Shown piece after piece: positions 32,251-41,431 of a DNA stretch of 64,000 nucleotides. The DNA comes from Nitrososphaerales archaeon (GTDB lineage Archaea > Thermoproteota > Nitrososphaeria > Nitrososphaerales > Gagatemarchaeaceae). Every line of letters starts with the position of its first letter. Position 1 is the first letter of the stretch. Under the pieces are notes generated by a model. It was not told the DNA's origin and searched no databases. It was given only the letters and a program-made list of their open reading frames with translations. Position numbers and translations under genes: made by a program. The stretch is taken from the NCBI GenBank assembly GCA_032906765.1, contig JAJTZB010000001.1, positions 248,001 to 312,000 on the forward strand, written 5' to 3'.

Positions 32251-33141
32251 ATGCAACGAAACGTGAACAGAGTGGCTGTACTGGGTGCTGGCCTGATGGG
32301 CCACGGGATAGCTCAGATGGCTTCCCAGGTCGGGGGATACGAGGTAACGCTCCTTGATGTGAAACAGGAGTTCGTTGACCGCGGCATGAAGATGATCTCT
32401 GACAGCCTGGCGAAGTTCGTCGAGCGTGGTAAGCTGACAAAGGACCAGGCGGCAGCCGTGCTCTCCAAGATCCATCCCACCACGGACCTCGCACGCGCAG
32501 TGGGGGGGAGCCAGCTCGTCATCGAGGCAGCGACCGAGGACCCGAAGCTGAAACTCGAGCTCTACAAAAAAGTCTCGGAACTGGCCGACGCGGACGCTGT
32601 ACTCGCTTCCAACACTTCCTCCATCAGCATCACGATGCTCGGTGCTGCTACGAAGCATCCTGAGAATGTCTGCGGGATGCACTTCTTCAACCCGCCACAG
32701 CTGATGCCTCTGGTCGAGGTAACCAGGGGGAACAAGACCTCGGACGAGACGATAGACCTGGTCAGGAGCGTCTCCGCGAAGATGGGGAAGGAGACAGTGC
32801 TCTGCAAGAAGGACTCGCCTGGCTTCATCGTCAACAGGATACTCGTGCCGGCGCTGAACGAGGCGGTCTTCCTGGTCCAAGAAGGCGTAGCAGACCCGGA
32901 GGATATTGACAAGGCAGTGAAGCTGGGCCTTAACTGGCCAATGGGGCCGCTGCAGCTTCTCGACTACGTCGGGTTGGACACGACCTTCAACATCACGCAG
33001 GTGTTCATGGAGGAGTTCCAAGATGGAAAATACCGCGCAGCTCCCCTCTTGCGCCAAATGGTTAGAGCAGGAATGCTAGGTAGGAAGTCTGGCAGGGGCT
33101 TCTACGAATGGGGTGCCCCGGGCGCGACTAAAACGAAATAA
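32251..33141 (+). CDS. 3-hydroxyacyl-CoA dehydrogenase
   Basis: The 296-aa product starts with the NAD-binding loop VAVLGAGLMGHGIAQMAS, has ASNTSSISIT, GMHFFNPPQLMPLVEV with the catalytic His, and GFIVNRILVPALNEA, then the C-terminal helical domain ending MLGRKSGRGFYEW. This is the short monofunctional enzyme that oxidises 3-hydroxyacyl-CoA with NAD. With two enoyl-CoA hydratases and a thioesterase nearby it forms a fatty-acid or branched acyl-CoA degradation cluster. It overlaps the convergent thioesterase gene by 14 nt. Confidence 0.94.
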   Translation: MQRNVNRVAVLGAGLMGHGIAQMASQVGGYEVTLLDVKQEFVDRGMKMISDSLAKFVERGKLTKDQAAAVLSKIHPTTDLARAVGGSQLVIEAATEDPKLKLELYKKVSELADADAVLASNTSSISITMLGAATKHPENVCGMHFFNPPQLMPLVEVTRGNKTSDETIDLVRSVSAKMGKETVLCKKDSPGFIVNRILVPALNEAVFLVQEGVADPEDIDKAVKLGLNWPMGPLQLLDYVGLDTTFNITQVFMEEFQDGKYRAAPLLRQMVRAGMLGRKSGRGFYEWGAPGATKTK

Positions 33142-33553
33142 GCTTCTCCCGAAGATCGTCCGGGATTGCGACAGACTTCCCTGACCTGTCGATTAGGGCG
33201 TGGACGGTGTGCCCTGTGCAGAGGAGCGTCATTTCAGGCAGCTTGTAGATCTCGTTCTCGAACCTGATGCTTGCACGACCGATGCTCGCGACCTTCGTCT
33301 TAACCAGGACCTCGTCGTCAAAGCGAGCCGAAGCTTTGTAGTCCGCGTGGGCCTGGACGACAGGGATGTGGTAACCTCTCTGCTCCCAGTCCTTGTAGGG
33401 GAGCCCAGCGTCCCTCAGGAGGCCTATCCTCCCGACCTCCATCCAGACGAGGAACTTCCCGTAGTAGACGACCTGCATCGTGTCAGTCTCCTCGAACCTC
33501 ACCCTCAGTCGCTGTTCGTGCCAAGGATTCAAGAGGGTCGGCACGATTCGCAC
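33128..33553 (-). CDS. 4HBT/YbgC-type acyl-CoA thioesterase
   Basis: The 141-aa hotdog protein has RVRFEETDTMQVVYYGKFLVWMEVGR, the family signature with the active-site Asp (ETD), then DYKASARFDDEVLVKTKV and the later strands of the fold. It would hydrolyse acyl-CoA thioesters. It lies between the hydroxyacyl-CoA dehydrogenase and the hydratases but on the opposite strand, divergent from the hydratase at 33638. Confidence 0.88.
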   Translation of the reverse strand: MRIVPTLLNPWHEQRLRVRFEETDTMQVVYYGKFLVWMEVGRIGLLRDAGLPYKDWEQRGYHIPVVQAHADYKASARFDDEVLVKTKVASIGRASIRFENEIYKLPEMTLLCTGHTVHALIDRSGKSVAIPDDLREKLISF

Positions 33554-33637
33554 CGCTTTTTAACATGGTGGAGGCTTCATTACGCGAAGGGTTACGCGGC
33601 GCAGGCTTTTTTACAACCACGACTCCGCGTCGGCGAC

Positions 33638-34414
33638 ATGGGTTACGAGACACTTGTGGTCTCCAGGGAGGAGTCCCTCGGCATCATCACTCTGAACCGG
33701 CCAGAAGCGATGAACGCCCTGAACGCCAAGATGGTCTCTGAGTTGATCCAGGCTTTGGGAGAGTTCGAGAAGGACGAAGGGGTGAGGTGCGTCGTCCTGG
33801 CCGGGAGCGAGAAGGCGTTCTCCGCTGGGGCCGACATCAAGGAGATGGCAGACAAGACGGCCGTCCAGATGGCGATGACGGGGCACTTCTTCCCTCTCTG
33901 GGACAAGGTGGGGAGGCATCCCAAACCGATTGTGGGAGCGCTCAGCGGTTACGTCCTCGGCGGCGGGCTCGAGCTCGCCATGAGCTGCGACGTGCTCGTT
34001 GCCTCCGAGACTACGCAGCTGGGTCAGCCAGAGATAGACATAGGGGTGATGCCGGGAGGGGGCGGGACGCAGAGGCTCACGAGAGCTGTGGGCAAGTACA
34101 AGGCCATGGAGATGATACTCACCGGCAGGAGGATAGGCGCGGAAGAGGCGAGGACCCTCGGGCTCGTGAGCAAGGTGGTCCCCAAGGAGGCATACCTGAC
34201 GGAAGCCAAGAAGGTGGCGAATGAAATTGCCTCAAAGTCACCCGTGGCCGTGAAGCTTGCCAAGATGGCAGTCAACAAGGCTTTCGAGATGGGGCTCAGC
34301 AACGGGATAGACTTCGAGAGGGAGTTGTTCTACCTCCTCTTCGCATCCGAGGACAAGAAAGAGGGTATGAAGGCATTCACAGAGAAGAGGAAGCCAGAGT
34401 TCAAGGGGAAGTAG
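33638..34414 (+). CDS. Enoyl-CoA hydratase/isomerase
   Basis: From ATG 33638 the product is 258 aa. It has TLNRPEAMNALNAKM, VLAGSEKAFSAGADIKEM (oxyanion hole AGADIKEM), and GYVLGGGLELAMSCDVLVA, LGQPEIDIGVMPGGGGTQRL with the conserved catalytic Glu region, and KLAKMAVNKAFEMGL near the end. The longer frame from 33200 is antisense to the thioesterase and is not used. A CTTTTTTACA stretch about 30 nt upstream may be its promoter. It abuts the second hydratase gene without a gap. Confidence 0.93.
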   Translation: MGYETLVVSREESLGIITLNRPEAMNALNAKMVSELIQALGEFEKDEGVRCVVLAGSEKAFSAGADIKEMADKTAVQMAMTGHFFPLWDKVGRHPKPIVGALSGYVLGGGLELAMSCDVLVASETTQLGQPEIDIGVMPGGGGTQRLTRAVGKYKAMEMILTGRRIGAEEARTLGLVSKVVPKEAYLTEAKKVANEIASKSPVAVKLAKMAVNKAFEMGLSNGIDFERELFYLLFASEDKKEGMKAFTEKRKPEFKGK

Positions 34415-35209
34415 ATGGAGTACAAGACTGTCAAGACAGAGCTGAAGAACGGGGTTCAGTGGATAAGGCTGAACAGGCCCGACAAGCTGAACGCGTTCGA
34501 CGAGCAGATGGGCAGCGACCTGCAGGAAGCGCTGAAGGAAGGGGAGAGGGATCCGAAGGTGAGGTGCATCGTCATCACCGGGGAGGGACGAGCATTCTCG
34601 GTCGGCGAGGACCTCAACACGAACCGGGGCGTCTACGACAGCGGCAAGCCGATGCTGTTCGGCGAAGTGCTGCGTCGGAAGTACAACCCGATAGTCTCCA
34701 GAATCAGAAAGATGGACAAGCCAGTGCTGGCGGCGATCAATGGCGTGACCGCGGGCGCTGGTCTCGGGCTGGCCCTTGCGTGCGATTTGCGCGCAGTCTC
34801 CGACACCGCGAAGTTTCACGAGGCATTCATCAAGGTGGGTCTGGTTCCCGACGCGGGGACGAGCTTCTGGCTACCGAGGATTCTCGGTCTCGGTAGGGCT
34901 ATGGAGGTAACGATGCTGGGAGAACCCATAGACGCGCGCACGGCGCTGAACATGGGTCTCGCCAACTGGGTCTTTCCTGACCAGGAGTTCATGGGCGAGG
35001 TGACACGAATCGCGGAGAGGCTAGCGGCCGGTCCCACGAGGGCCTTGGCGCTCACGAAGCGGGCACTGAACAGGGCGATTGTCGTGGACATGGACTCCGC
35101 TCTGGAGTACGAGGCATACCTCCAGGAGATCGCGGGCAGGAGCAAGGACCACGTCGAGGGCGTCAAGGCCTTCTTCGAGAAGAGAGAACCAAACTTCTCA
35201 GGTCAGTAA
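34415..35209 (+). CDS. Enoyl-CoA hydratase/isomerase family protein (PaaG-like)
   Basis: The 264-aa crotonase-fold protein shows LNRPDKLNAFDEQM, ITGEGRAFSVGEDLNTN, GVTAGAGLGLALACDLRAV and GLVPDAGTSFWLPRILGLGRA, the last typical of PaaG-type ring-opening isomerases and related enzymes. The oxyanion segment reads SVGEDL rather than the AGAD(I/L) of classic hydratases. The ATG follows the stop of the preceding hydratase directly, so the two are translationally coupled. Confidence 0.9.
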   Translation: MEYKTVKTELKNGVQWIRLNRPDKLNAFDEQMGSDLQEALKEGERDPKVRCIVITGEGRAFSVGEDLNTNRGVYDSGKPMLFGEVLRRKYNPIVSRIRKMDKPVLAAINGVTAGAGLGLALACDLRAVSDTAKFHEAFIKVGLVPDAGTSFWLPRILGLGRAMEVTMLGEPIDARTALNMGLANWVFPDQEFMGEVTRIAERLAAGPTRALALTKRALNRAIVVDMDSALEYEAYLQEIAGRSKDHVEGVKAFFEKREPNFSGQ

Positions 35210-35234
35210 CGGGCAACCACACCGAATGCGAGCG

Positions 35235-35903
<669 letters not shown>

Positions 35904-36026
35904 CAACACTGGCTTGGCCCTGCAATCGCCCTCATTCTGAAGAGCTATCTTCTAGATTGACCTTCTGGTGGCGATAATCACCATTTCATGGCCGAATTGA
36001 CGCTTTCAACAGAAAAGGAGTGCAAA

Positions 36027-36557
36027 TCAGCCTTTCCAGATGTCTTCCTTCACCCTTCGCTTCTGGTTGGCCAGCCTGCCCAGGTTGAACAGGTAGCTCG
36101 ACAGTCTGTTTAGGAATGGTATCAGCTCCGAGTTCAATTTTTCCGCCTTGGACGCTGTGAGCGCCCTCCGCTCCGCCCTCCTACAGATTGCCCTGGCGTA
36201 CTGAAGTTCGGAGGCGAGTCTCGAGCCCCCTGGCAGGATGAAGTTCGTGAGAGCGGGCAGCCTATTCAGGGCCTCGTCCGTCATTTTCTCGATGGTGGCA
36301 GTGTCCTCCTTGCTGATTCTTGGTACCTTCGCGGAGTCCGAATCTGCTGCGAGGTCGGCGCCGGCGACGAAGAGAAGCCGCTGAACGACCTTCAAAGACT
36401 TCGTGGTCTGGATGTCGCGACAATCGGAGAGGACCACCCCGATGTAACTGTTCAGTTCGTCAATTGTTCCGTAAGCCTCGACGCGCGGAGAGTCTTTGGC
36501 GACGCGTCTGGGGCCGTAAAGAGAAGTTTCTCCCCTGTCGCCTCTTCTGGTGTACAT
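36027..36557 (-). CDS. Cob(I)alamin adenosyltransferase, PduO type
   Basis: The 176-aa product starts MYTRRGDRGETSLYGPRRVAKD, the N-terminal ATP-binding signature of PduO-type enzymes, continues with VEAYGTIDELNSYIGV and has the helical-bundle segments FILPGGSRLASELQYARAICRRAER and LNRLSSYLFNLGR. It converts cob(I)alamin to adenosylcobalamin for B12-dependent mutases or ribonucleotide reductase. It is monocistronic, with about 120 gene-free nt on each side. Confidence 0.93.
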   Translation of the reverse strand: MYTRRGDRGETSLYGPRRVAKDSPRVEAYGTIDELNSYIGVVLSDCRDIQTTKSLKVVQRLLFVAGADLAADSDSAKVPRISKEDTATIEKMTDEALNRLPALTNFILPGGSRLASELQYARAICRRAERRALTASKAEKLNSELIPFLNRLSSYLFNLGRLANQKRRVKEDIWKG

Positions 36558-36682
36558 CGAAATTTGGCATTTAACGTCGAGCTATGGACCATATTAGACT
36601 TGCTGGTCGCACATTTTGAAGTGCGAAGAGATTTATCTGGTCCTTCTCTGATGGAACAGGCGAGCAAAGAACGTCTTTTGGT

Positions 36683-37084
36683 TTGAACGACCACTACTTC
36701 ACGCCGCAGGAGGCCTCGAAGCTGCTTCCTGACATCAAGCCGAAGGTGAAAGAACTGATCGAACGGAAGAAGATCATAGCGTCCCTCCACGGAGAGCTGG
36801 AGAGGTTCAGCCTCCTGGGAGTGAAGACCCCTGAAGTCTCGGAGAAGGCCGCCCTTTTGGACAATCTTGTGGACCAGATGACGAGGAGGATTTCAGAGCT
36901 GGAAGACCTGGGCGTTACGGTGAAGGATTTGGACTTCGGCTTGGTCGACTTTCCCGCCGACAGGTACGGCGACAAGGTGCTGCTGTGCTGGAGGTACGGG
37001 GAGTCAGAAGTATCCTACTGGCACAAGGCGAACGAGGGATTCAACAGTAGAAAGCCGCTGAAGGCGCAGCTCATCTCCCCCTAG
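36683..37084 (+). CDS. DUF2203 family protein
   Basis: The 133-aa protein has the DUF2203 layout: YFTPQEASKLLPDIKPKVKELIE, a helical middle (LLDNLVDQMTRRISELEDLGV) and the C-terminal VKDLDFGLVDFPADRYGDKVLLCWRYGE followed by EVSYWHKANEGFNSRKPL. The family is common in archaea and bacteria and has no established function. The start is TTG 36683. Its stop overlaps the convergent amidohydrolase by 4 nt. Confidence 0.85.
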   Translation: MNDHYFTPQEASKLLPDIKPKVKELIERKKIIASLHGELERFSLLGVKTPEVSEKAALLDNLVDQMTRRISELEDLGVTVKDLDFGLVDFPADRYGDKVLLCWRYGESEVSYWHKANEGFNSRKPLKAQLISP

Positions 37085-37929
37085 TCTCCCAGCAGGGACT
37101 CGGCATTCGTCCTCAGCAGCTTGTCAGCCACGCCAGGCTTCAGCTTCGGCTTCAGGCTAGCCTCGAAGTCATCCATCCATTCCTTCTGCCTCAGCATAGG
37201 GTAGTCCGTCCCAAAGACGAATCTGTCCTGCAGGGGACCATTGATGTATGTCAGAAGATTCGAGGGCAGGTACCTGGGTCTCCAGCCTGAGACATCGAGG
37301 TAGACGTTGGGGTTCCTCATGGCTATCGCGATCGCCACGTCAGACCAAGGCCAGCCGAAGTGGGCCATCACAACCTTGAGGTCCGGAAAGCGCTGGCAAA
37401 CCTCGTCCAGATACTCCGGCTTGCTGAACTTGATCTCGCAGTCGCCCAGGCCGGTGGTGCCGGTGTGGAGGAGTACCGGGGCTCCTCGCTCCTCGCAGAC
37501 CTCGTAGAGCGGGTACATCTTCTTTGGGTCGTTGGGATAGACCGAATTTGCGCTGCTGTGGACCTTCAACCCTCTGAGCCCGAGCTTGACGAACGCCCGC
37601 TTGAGCTCACGGACTGCCTCCGCCCCTGAGTTCGGATCGACCCCCGCGAAGGGAACGAGTCTGCCGCCGGACCTCGACGCGATCCTGGCAAGCTCCTCGT
37701 TCTTCATCGTGTAGTTCTTGAAGCTCGGGTTCCGAGTAGCGTGCGCATCTTGCCCGAGGATTACAGCCCTGCTGACGTCTGCAGATTCCATTTCCGTCAG
37801 GAGGTCGTCAATGGACGTCGGGAGCTCATTCTTGTCAAGTCTGAAGAACTCACAGGCCTTCACGATGGGTCCGTTCTTCAGCATGAAGCTCTTGGTCCAG
37901 GGATGAACGTGGAAGTCTATCGAGTTCAT
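37081..37929 (-). CDS. Amidohydrolase family 2 (ACMSD-like) metal-dependent hydrolase
   Basis: The 282-aa TIM-barrel protein begins IDFHVHPW with the HxH metal motif, has GLKVHSSANSVYPND, VLLHTGTTG, VVMAHFGWPW with the conserved His, and FVFGTDYPM with the Asp near the end. These match the amidohydrolase_2 group that decarboxylates or hydrolyses cyclic or aromatic-derived acids. The substrate is unknown. It converges with DUF2203. Confidence 0.88.
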   Translation of the reverse strand: MNSIDFHVHPWTKSFMLKNGPIVKACEFFRLDKNELPTSIDDLLTEMESADVSRAVILGQDAHATRNPSFKNYTMKNEELARIASRSGGRLVPFAGVDPNSGAEAVRELKRAFVKLGLRGLKVHSSANSVYPNDPKKMYPLYEVCEERGAPVLLHTGTTGLGDCEIKFSKPEYLDEVCQRFPDLKVVMAHFGWPWSDVAIAIAMRNPNVYLDVSGWRPRYLPSNLLTYINGPLQDRFVFGTDYPMLRQKEWMDDFEASLKPKLKPGVADKLLRTNAESLLGD

Positions 37930-38095
37930 CTGTTCTGGCGACGCCGTCCGTCAAGTCGGTGAATAAGTCTTCTGAAGTAGCTGGCTCGGAACAAGATGGT
38001 CTCGAGCGCAAGCTCTTCGGCCGTCGTCCAGAGCATTGAGCCGAACGGGCCCGCCAATCACTAAGTTTTTGAGGCCCTAGAACCCGTTACGTCAG

Positions 38096-38575
38096 ATGGT
38101 TACAAAGAAGGCTGCAGATCTGAGCGTTGGAGACGTCGCTCCCGACTTCGAGCTTCCTTCTTCGAAGGGTGCGAAGGTGAGTCTCGCGTCCCTGAGGGAG
38201 CGACAGGTGGTGCTCTACTTCTACCCGCAGGACGACACGACAGGCTGCACACGCGAGGCGTGTTCCTTCAGAGACAATCTTCCAAAGTTCAGCAAGCTGG
38301 ACGCTGTCGTTCTCGGAGTAAGCAAGGATTCGATTGATTCGCACAAGAAGTTCATTGACAAGTACTCTCTGAACTTCACTCTTCTCAGCGACGAGGGCCT
38401 GGTCGCCCACAAGCTTTACGACACCTGGAGGCTGAAGAACAACTACGGGAAGACATACTGGGGGACGGAGAGGTCCACATTCGTGATCGACGAGAAGGGG
38501 ATGGTAAAGAGAATCTTCAGGAAGGTCAAGGTCGACGGACACGAGCAAGAGGTCCTTCAGGCTCTGAACGCTTAG
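38096..38575 (+). CDS. bcp: Peroxiredoxin (Bcp/PrxQ type)
   Basis: The 159-aa thioredoxin-fold protein has VGDVAPDFELPSS, VVLYFYPQDDTTGCTREACSFRD with the peroxidatic Cys and the second Cys five residues later as in PrxQ, and GVSKDSIDSHKKF. It reduces hydroperoxides with thiol donors in the cytosol. The next gene starts 12 nt downstream. Confidence 0.93.
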   Translation: MVTKKAADLSVGDVAPDFELPSSKGAKVSLASLRERQVVLYFYPQDDTTGCTREACSFRDNLPKFSKLDAVVLGVSKDSIDSHKKFIDKYSLNFTLLSDEGLVAHKLYDTWRLKNNYGKTYWGTERSTFVIDEKGMVKRIFRKVKVDGHEQEVLQALNA

Positions 38576-38587
38576 GACAGTTAGCAG

Positions 38588-39307
38588 TTGGGTTCAACAG
38601 TAGCCGGGGTCAAAGCAGGCGTTCTCGCCGGAGTCGCACTGTTCGCCACCCTTGCTGCCGTCAACGTGCTTCTACTCTACGCGTTCAGGACTGACGTGAT
38701 GAACATTGTCGCCCAGGGACTGCCCAGCGCTTGCCCGCTGGTGCCCAAGAACTCGACGGCCAGCGCAGAGTCGTGTTTCACCGCAGTCGTGCAGGTGGAC
38801 GTCCCACTCTACGTCTTCGAGGCATTCCTCGTTTCTGTTTTCATCACAGGCATCTTCGGGAGGGTGTACGAGAGCGTCCCAGGCTCGACACCGGCAATGA
38901 AGGGGGTCATAGTCGCGAGCCTCATGGCCGTCGTGTACATCCTTCTGGGACTGACGGGCGTGACCTTCGAGTATGCAGACTCGATGATTCTGAACATCTT
39001 GTTCCTAGTGGCTGCGATGCTATATGGAGTGGGCTTGGGGAAGCTCTACAGGCGCTATACCGGGACGGTCGAGTTCGCCGTGGACGGCGAATCGGTGAAG
39101 ATTCTCGTAGACGGCAGGGACTTCACAGGGAAGAAGAGGACTTTGGCGAAGAAGTCGTCCCACGAAGTCAAGGTGGAGGGCGAGGCGGGCTTCAGGGAGT
39201 GGGTCGTGAGTGGAGGGGTCTCGGTCGAGGACAACCATTCGTTCAAGACGACGATGGAAGTCAACGGCGACGGCCTCCTCAAGGCGCTCGTGTCCAAGAA
39301 GTATTAG
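38588..39307 (+). CDS. Membrane protein with soluble C-terminal domain, unknown
   Basis: The 239-aa product (TTG start) has four hydrophobic segments (VKAGVLAGVALFATLAAVNV, DVPLYVFEAFLVSVFITGIF, GVIVASLMAVVYILLGLTGV, ILNILFLVAAMLYGVGLG) and an extracytoplasmic loop with two Cys (ACPLV, ESCF). A C-terminal beta-rich domain of about 80 residues follows (VEFAVDGESVKILVDGRDF). No family is recognised. It follows the peroxiredoxin closely and may be co-transcribed. Confidence 0.6.
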   Translation: MGSTVAGVKAGVLAGVALFATLAAVNVLLLYAFRTDVMNIVAQGLPSACPLVPKNSTASAESCFTAVVQVDVPLYVFEAFLVSVFITGIFGRVYESVPGSTPAMKGVIVASLMAVVYILLGLTGVTFEYADSMILNILFLVAAMLYGVGLGKLYRRYTGTVEFAVDGESVKILVDGRDFTGKKRTLAKKSSHEVKVEGEAGFREWVVSGGVSVEDNHSFKTTMEVNGDGLLKALVSKKY

Positions 39308-39343
39308 CCGTTTGACGAAGAGACGCCCATTCACCTACCAGCA

Positions 39344-39351
39344 TTAAATAT
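39344..39351 (+). promoter_or_regulatory. TATA-like box before the 39375 small gene
   Basis: TTAAATAT lies 24-31 nt before ATG 39375, the spacing seen in the leaderless genes of this window. Confidence 0.45.
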
Positions 39352-39374
39352 CGAACCTCCATCGCGCCACCGGA

Positions 39375-39527
39375 ATGCGACTGGCAGTTGTCGAGGAGGA
39401 GACGTATTGTTTGAAGTCTCAGAAACATCTCGAGTATTGCACAGGCACCAACCATGTCTGCTACAGGTGTGGGCTGTTGATTGGGTCCTGCCACTGCGCC
39501 GAACTCGGTTCTCTCTTGGACTATTGA
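39375..39527 (+). CDS. 50-aa Cys/His-rich small protein
   Basis: Read directly: starting at ATG 39375 the frame gives 50 residues with six Cys and three His, in YCLKSQKHLEYC, HVCYRCG and SCHCAE. This resembles a compact zinc-binding fold. A TATA-like box stands at the expected distance for a leaderless gene, and no other gene occupies the region. Its stop overlaps the end of the opposite-strand GNAT gene by 7 nt. The function is unknown; the Cys/His content and the promoter are the support. Confidence 0.5.
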   Translation: MRLAVVEEETYCLKSQKHLEYCTGTNHVCYRCGLLIGSCHCAELGSLLDY

Positions 39528-40042
39528 GACCGGCCGGCGAACACCTGCATCAACGAACGAAATCCGCGCTTAGTGTAGAATCTCACCGCTATCTCGTTCT
39601 GAGAGGGGACCTCTGCCGTGATCATCTCTGCGCCCATCCTCTTGAGCTGTTCAGAGACCTTCTCCAACATGTCGTTACCCAGTGTCTTACGCCTGAACTC
39701 GGGAAGTACGTAGAAGTCCGTGATGTGTCCTTCCCTTGTCGGGTGATAGAAGACTCTATTCCTCAACTGTGCCCTGAGAACACCGACCACCTTCTCGCCT
39801 CGGGTGGCGACTAGGAGGAGAACCTCGGGAGACCTTAACGAGTCGGAGACGTACTTCTCTGCTCGCTCCCTAGAATCCTCGACGACCATGAATAAGGGGT
39901 CGAACTCGTTGTTCAGCCTTTTCGTCCTGACGATGAGGTCTGCGGCTGAACCGACATCGCGCTCCGTCCCCCTGCGTATCTTGACTGGTGCCACGCCAGC
40001 CTCTCTACGTGCAGTTGTTTTAGGCTTACTCAGGGGGCTCAC
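39521..40042 (-). CDS. GNAT family N-acetyltransferase (RimI-like)
   Basis: The 173-aa frame contains a GNAT domain: VKIRRGTERDVGSAADLIVR, LLVATRGEKVVGVLRAQL, ITDFYVLPEFRRKTLGNDML with the acetyl-CoA-binding loop and IAVRFYTKRGFRSLMQVF at the end. The first 17 residues overlap the end of the malic enzyme gene; the GTG before APVKIRRG (39988 region) may be the real start. Substrate unknown. Confidence 0.8.
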   Translation of the reverse strand: MSPLSKPKTTARREAGVAPVKIRRGTERDVGSAADLIVRTKRLNNEFDPLFMVVEDSRERAEKYVSDSLRSPEVLLLVATRGEKVVGVLRAQLRNRVFYHPTREGHITDFYVLPEFRRKTLGNDMLEKVSEQLKRMGAEMITAEVPSQNEIAVRFYTKRGFRSLMQVFAGRSQ

Positions 40043-41357
40043 CTATGACACCGCTCTTCATCAGGGCCTGCATCGCCTTCCGCGACTGACCAATCATCAA
40101 CGTCGCATCACGGAGGAGCTGCTTCTTCGATGCTTTCCGTCTCGCTTGCCCATCCCGTTGGGCCTGTACGCCGAGGGCAGCCGCGACCCTTGGGTACACC
40201 TCCCAGTCTAGCATGGTCGGGAGGATGCGCCTGCTGCTAATCCCCTTCTCCTTCGCGAAGCTAGCGAGTTCCCTGGCCGCAGCGATGACCATCGAGTCAG
40301 TTATCGTCTTCGCCCTTACGTCGAGTGCGCCCCTGAAGATTGCAGGGAAGAGGAGACTGTTGTTGACCTGGTTGGGAAAGTCTGACCTTCCGGTTGCGAC
40401 TATCTCAGCCCCGGCTGCGAGAGCGTCCGAAGGCCACATCTCTGGCACCGGGTTCGCCAGCAGGAATGCGATGGCGTGTTTGTTCATACGCGCCACCTCA
40501 CTCTTCTTGATGAGGGTAGGGCCCTGCCCAGCTGCGGCCACGAGGACATCGGCCCCGTCGAGAGCCTCCTTCAGGCCTCCCTTCACCCCGCCGCCGTTTG
40601 TTTTGATGGCCAGCTCGTACTTCCACTTGTTCCGCAGGAGCAGAGTGTCAATGTCTTCTCTCTCTGGATACAGGATGCCCTTCGAGTCGATGACGATCAG
40701 GTCCGCCAGGTCGCATCCTGCCTCTGCCAGAAGCCTGGCTGCCGCAACGTTTGCAGCGCCCGCGCCGAAGAGGACAATCCTCGTCTCCCTCAGCTTCCTG
40801 CCGGTCAGCTCGAGGGCGTTGAAGAGGGCGGCCAGTATGACGCCCGCAGTGCCCTGCTGGTCGTCGTGCCACACTGGGATGTGCATCTCCGCTCGCAGGG
40901 TGTCAAGGATTTCAAAGCACTTCGGCGATTCTATGTCCTCCAGGTTGACGCCGCCGAGGGAAGGTTCCAGAGCCTTCACAGTCGCGATGAACTGTTCTTC
41001 GTCGGCCGCCCTTATCGGGAGAGGGTACGCGTCGACTCCGCCCAGGAATTTGTAGATCAGCGCCTTCCCCTCCATGACTGGCAGTGCGGCCTCCGGGCCG
41101 ACCTTTCCGAGGCCTAGGACCCTGGTCCCGTCGGTAGCGATTGCAATTGTGTTCCAGCGGTTGGTGTATTCGAACGAAAGCTCTGGTCTTGCCTCGATTG
41201 CCTTCGACACGGCTCCCACTCCGGGCGTATACCAGATCGAGAAATCATCCAGGGAACGGACGGGCACCTTGGGGGCGGTGCCTACTTTCCCCCCGTAGTA
41301 GCGTGAGTAGACCAGCGCCTTGCGCGACGCCTCATCCTTCACTTTCGGCCTAGCCAT
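40026..41357 (-). CDS. Malic enzyme (NAD(P)-dependent, bacterial/archaeal type)
   Basis: The 443-aa product shows IWYTPGVGAVSKAIEARPEL, NTIAIATDGTRVLGLGKVGPEAALPVMEGKA read in parts, PVWHDDQQGTAGVILAALFNAL with the metal-binding Asp residues, the NAD loop IVLFGAGAANVAAARLL, and GRSDFPNQVNNSLLFPAIFRG. It decarboxylates malate to pyruvate. The extended C-terminus (about residues 390-443, basic) is specific. The start abuts the truncated copper ATPase, with which it is divergent. Confidence 0.93.
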   Translation of the reverse strand: MARPKVKDEASRKALVYSRYYGGKVGTAPKVPVRSLDDFSIWYTPGVGAVSKAIEARPELSFEYTNRWNTIAIATDGTRVLGLGKVGPEAALPVMEGKALIYKFLGGVDAYPLPIRAADEEQFIATVKALEPSLGGVNLEDIESPKCFEILDTLRAEMHIPVWHDDQQGTAGVILAALFNALELTGRKLRETRIVLFGAGAANVAAARLLAEAGCDLADLIVIDSKGILYPEREDIDTLLLRNKWKYELAIKTNGGGVKGGLKEALDGADVLVAAAGQGPTLIKKSEVARMNKHAIAFLLANPVPEMWPSDALAAGAEIVATGRSDFPNQVNNSLLFPAIFRGALDVRAKTITDSMVIAAARELASFAKEKGISSRRILPTMLDWEVYPRVAAALGVQAQRDGQARRKASKKQLLRDATLMIGQSRKAMQALMKSGVIGEPPE

Positions 41358-41431
41358 CTCAGGCTCGCCGCCTACCTCGGCTATTTGAAGTTCATCAGCG
41401 GCGCGCTCGTTTTATTACGCAGGACAATCGG

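Noticed and set aside
33200-33637. N-terminal extension of the enoyl-CoA hydratase
   Set aside because: Antisense to the thioesterase; crotonase homology begins at ATG 33638.
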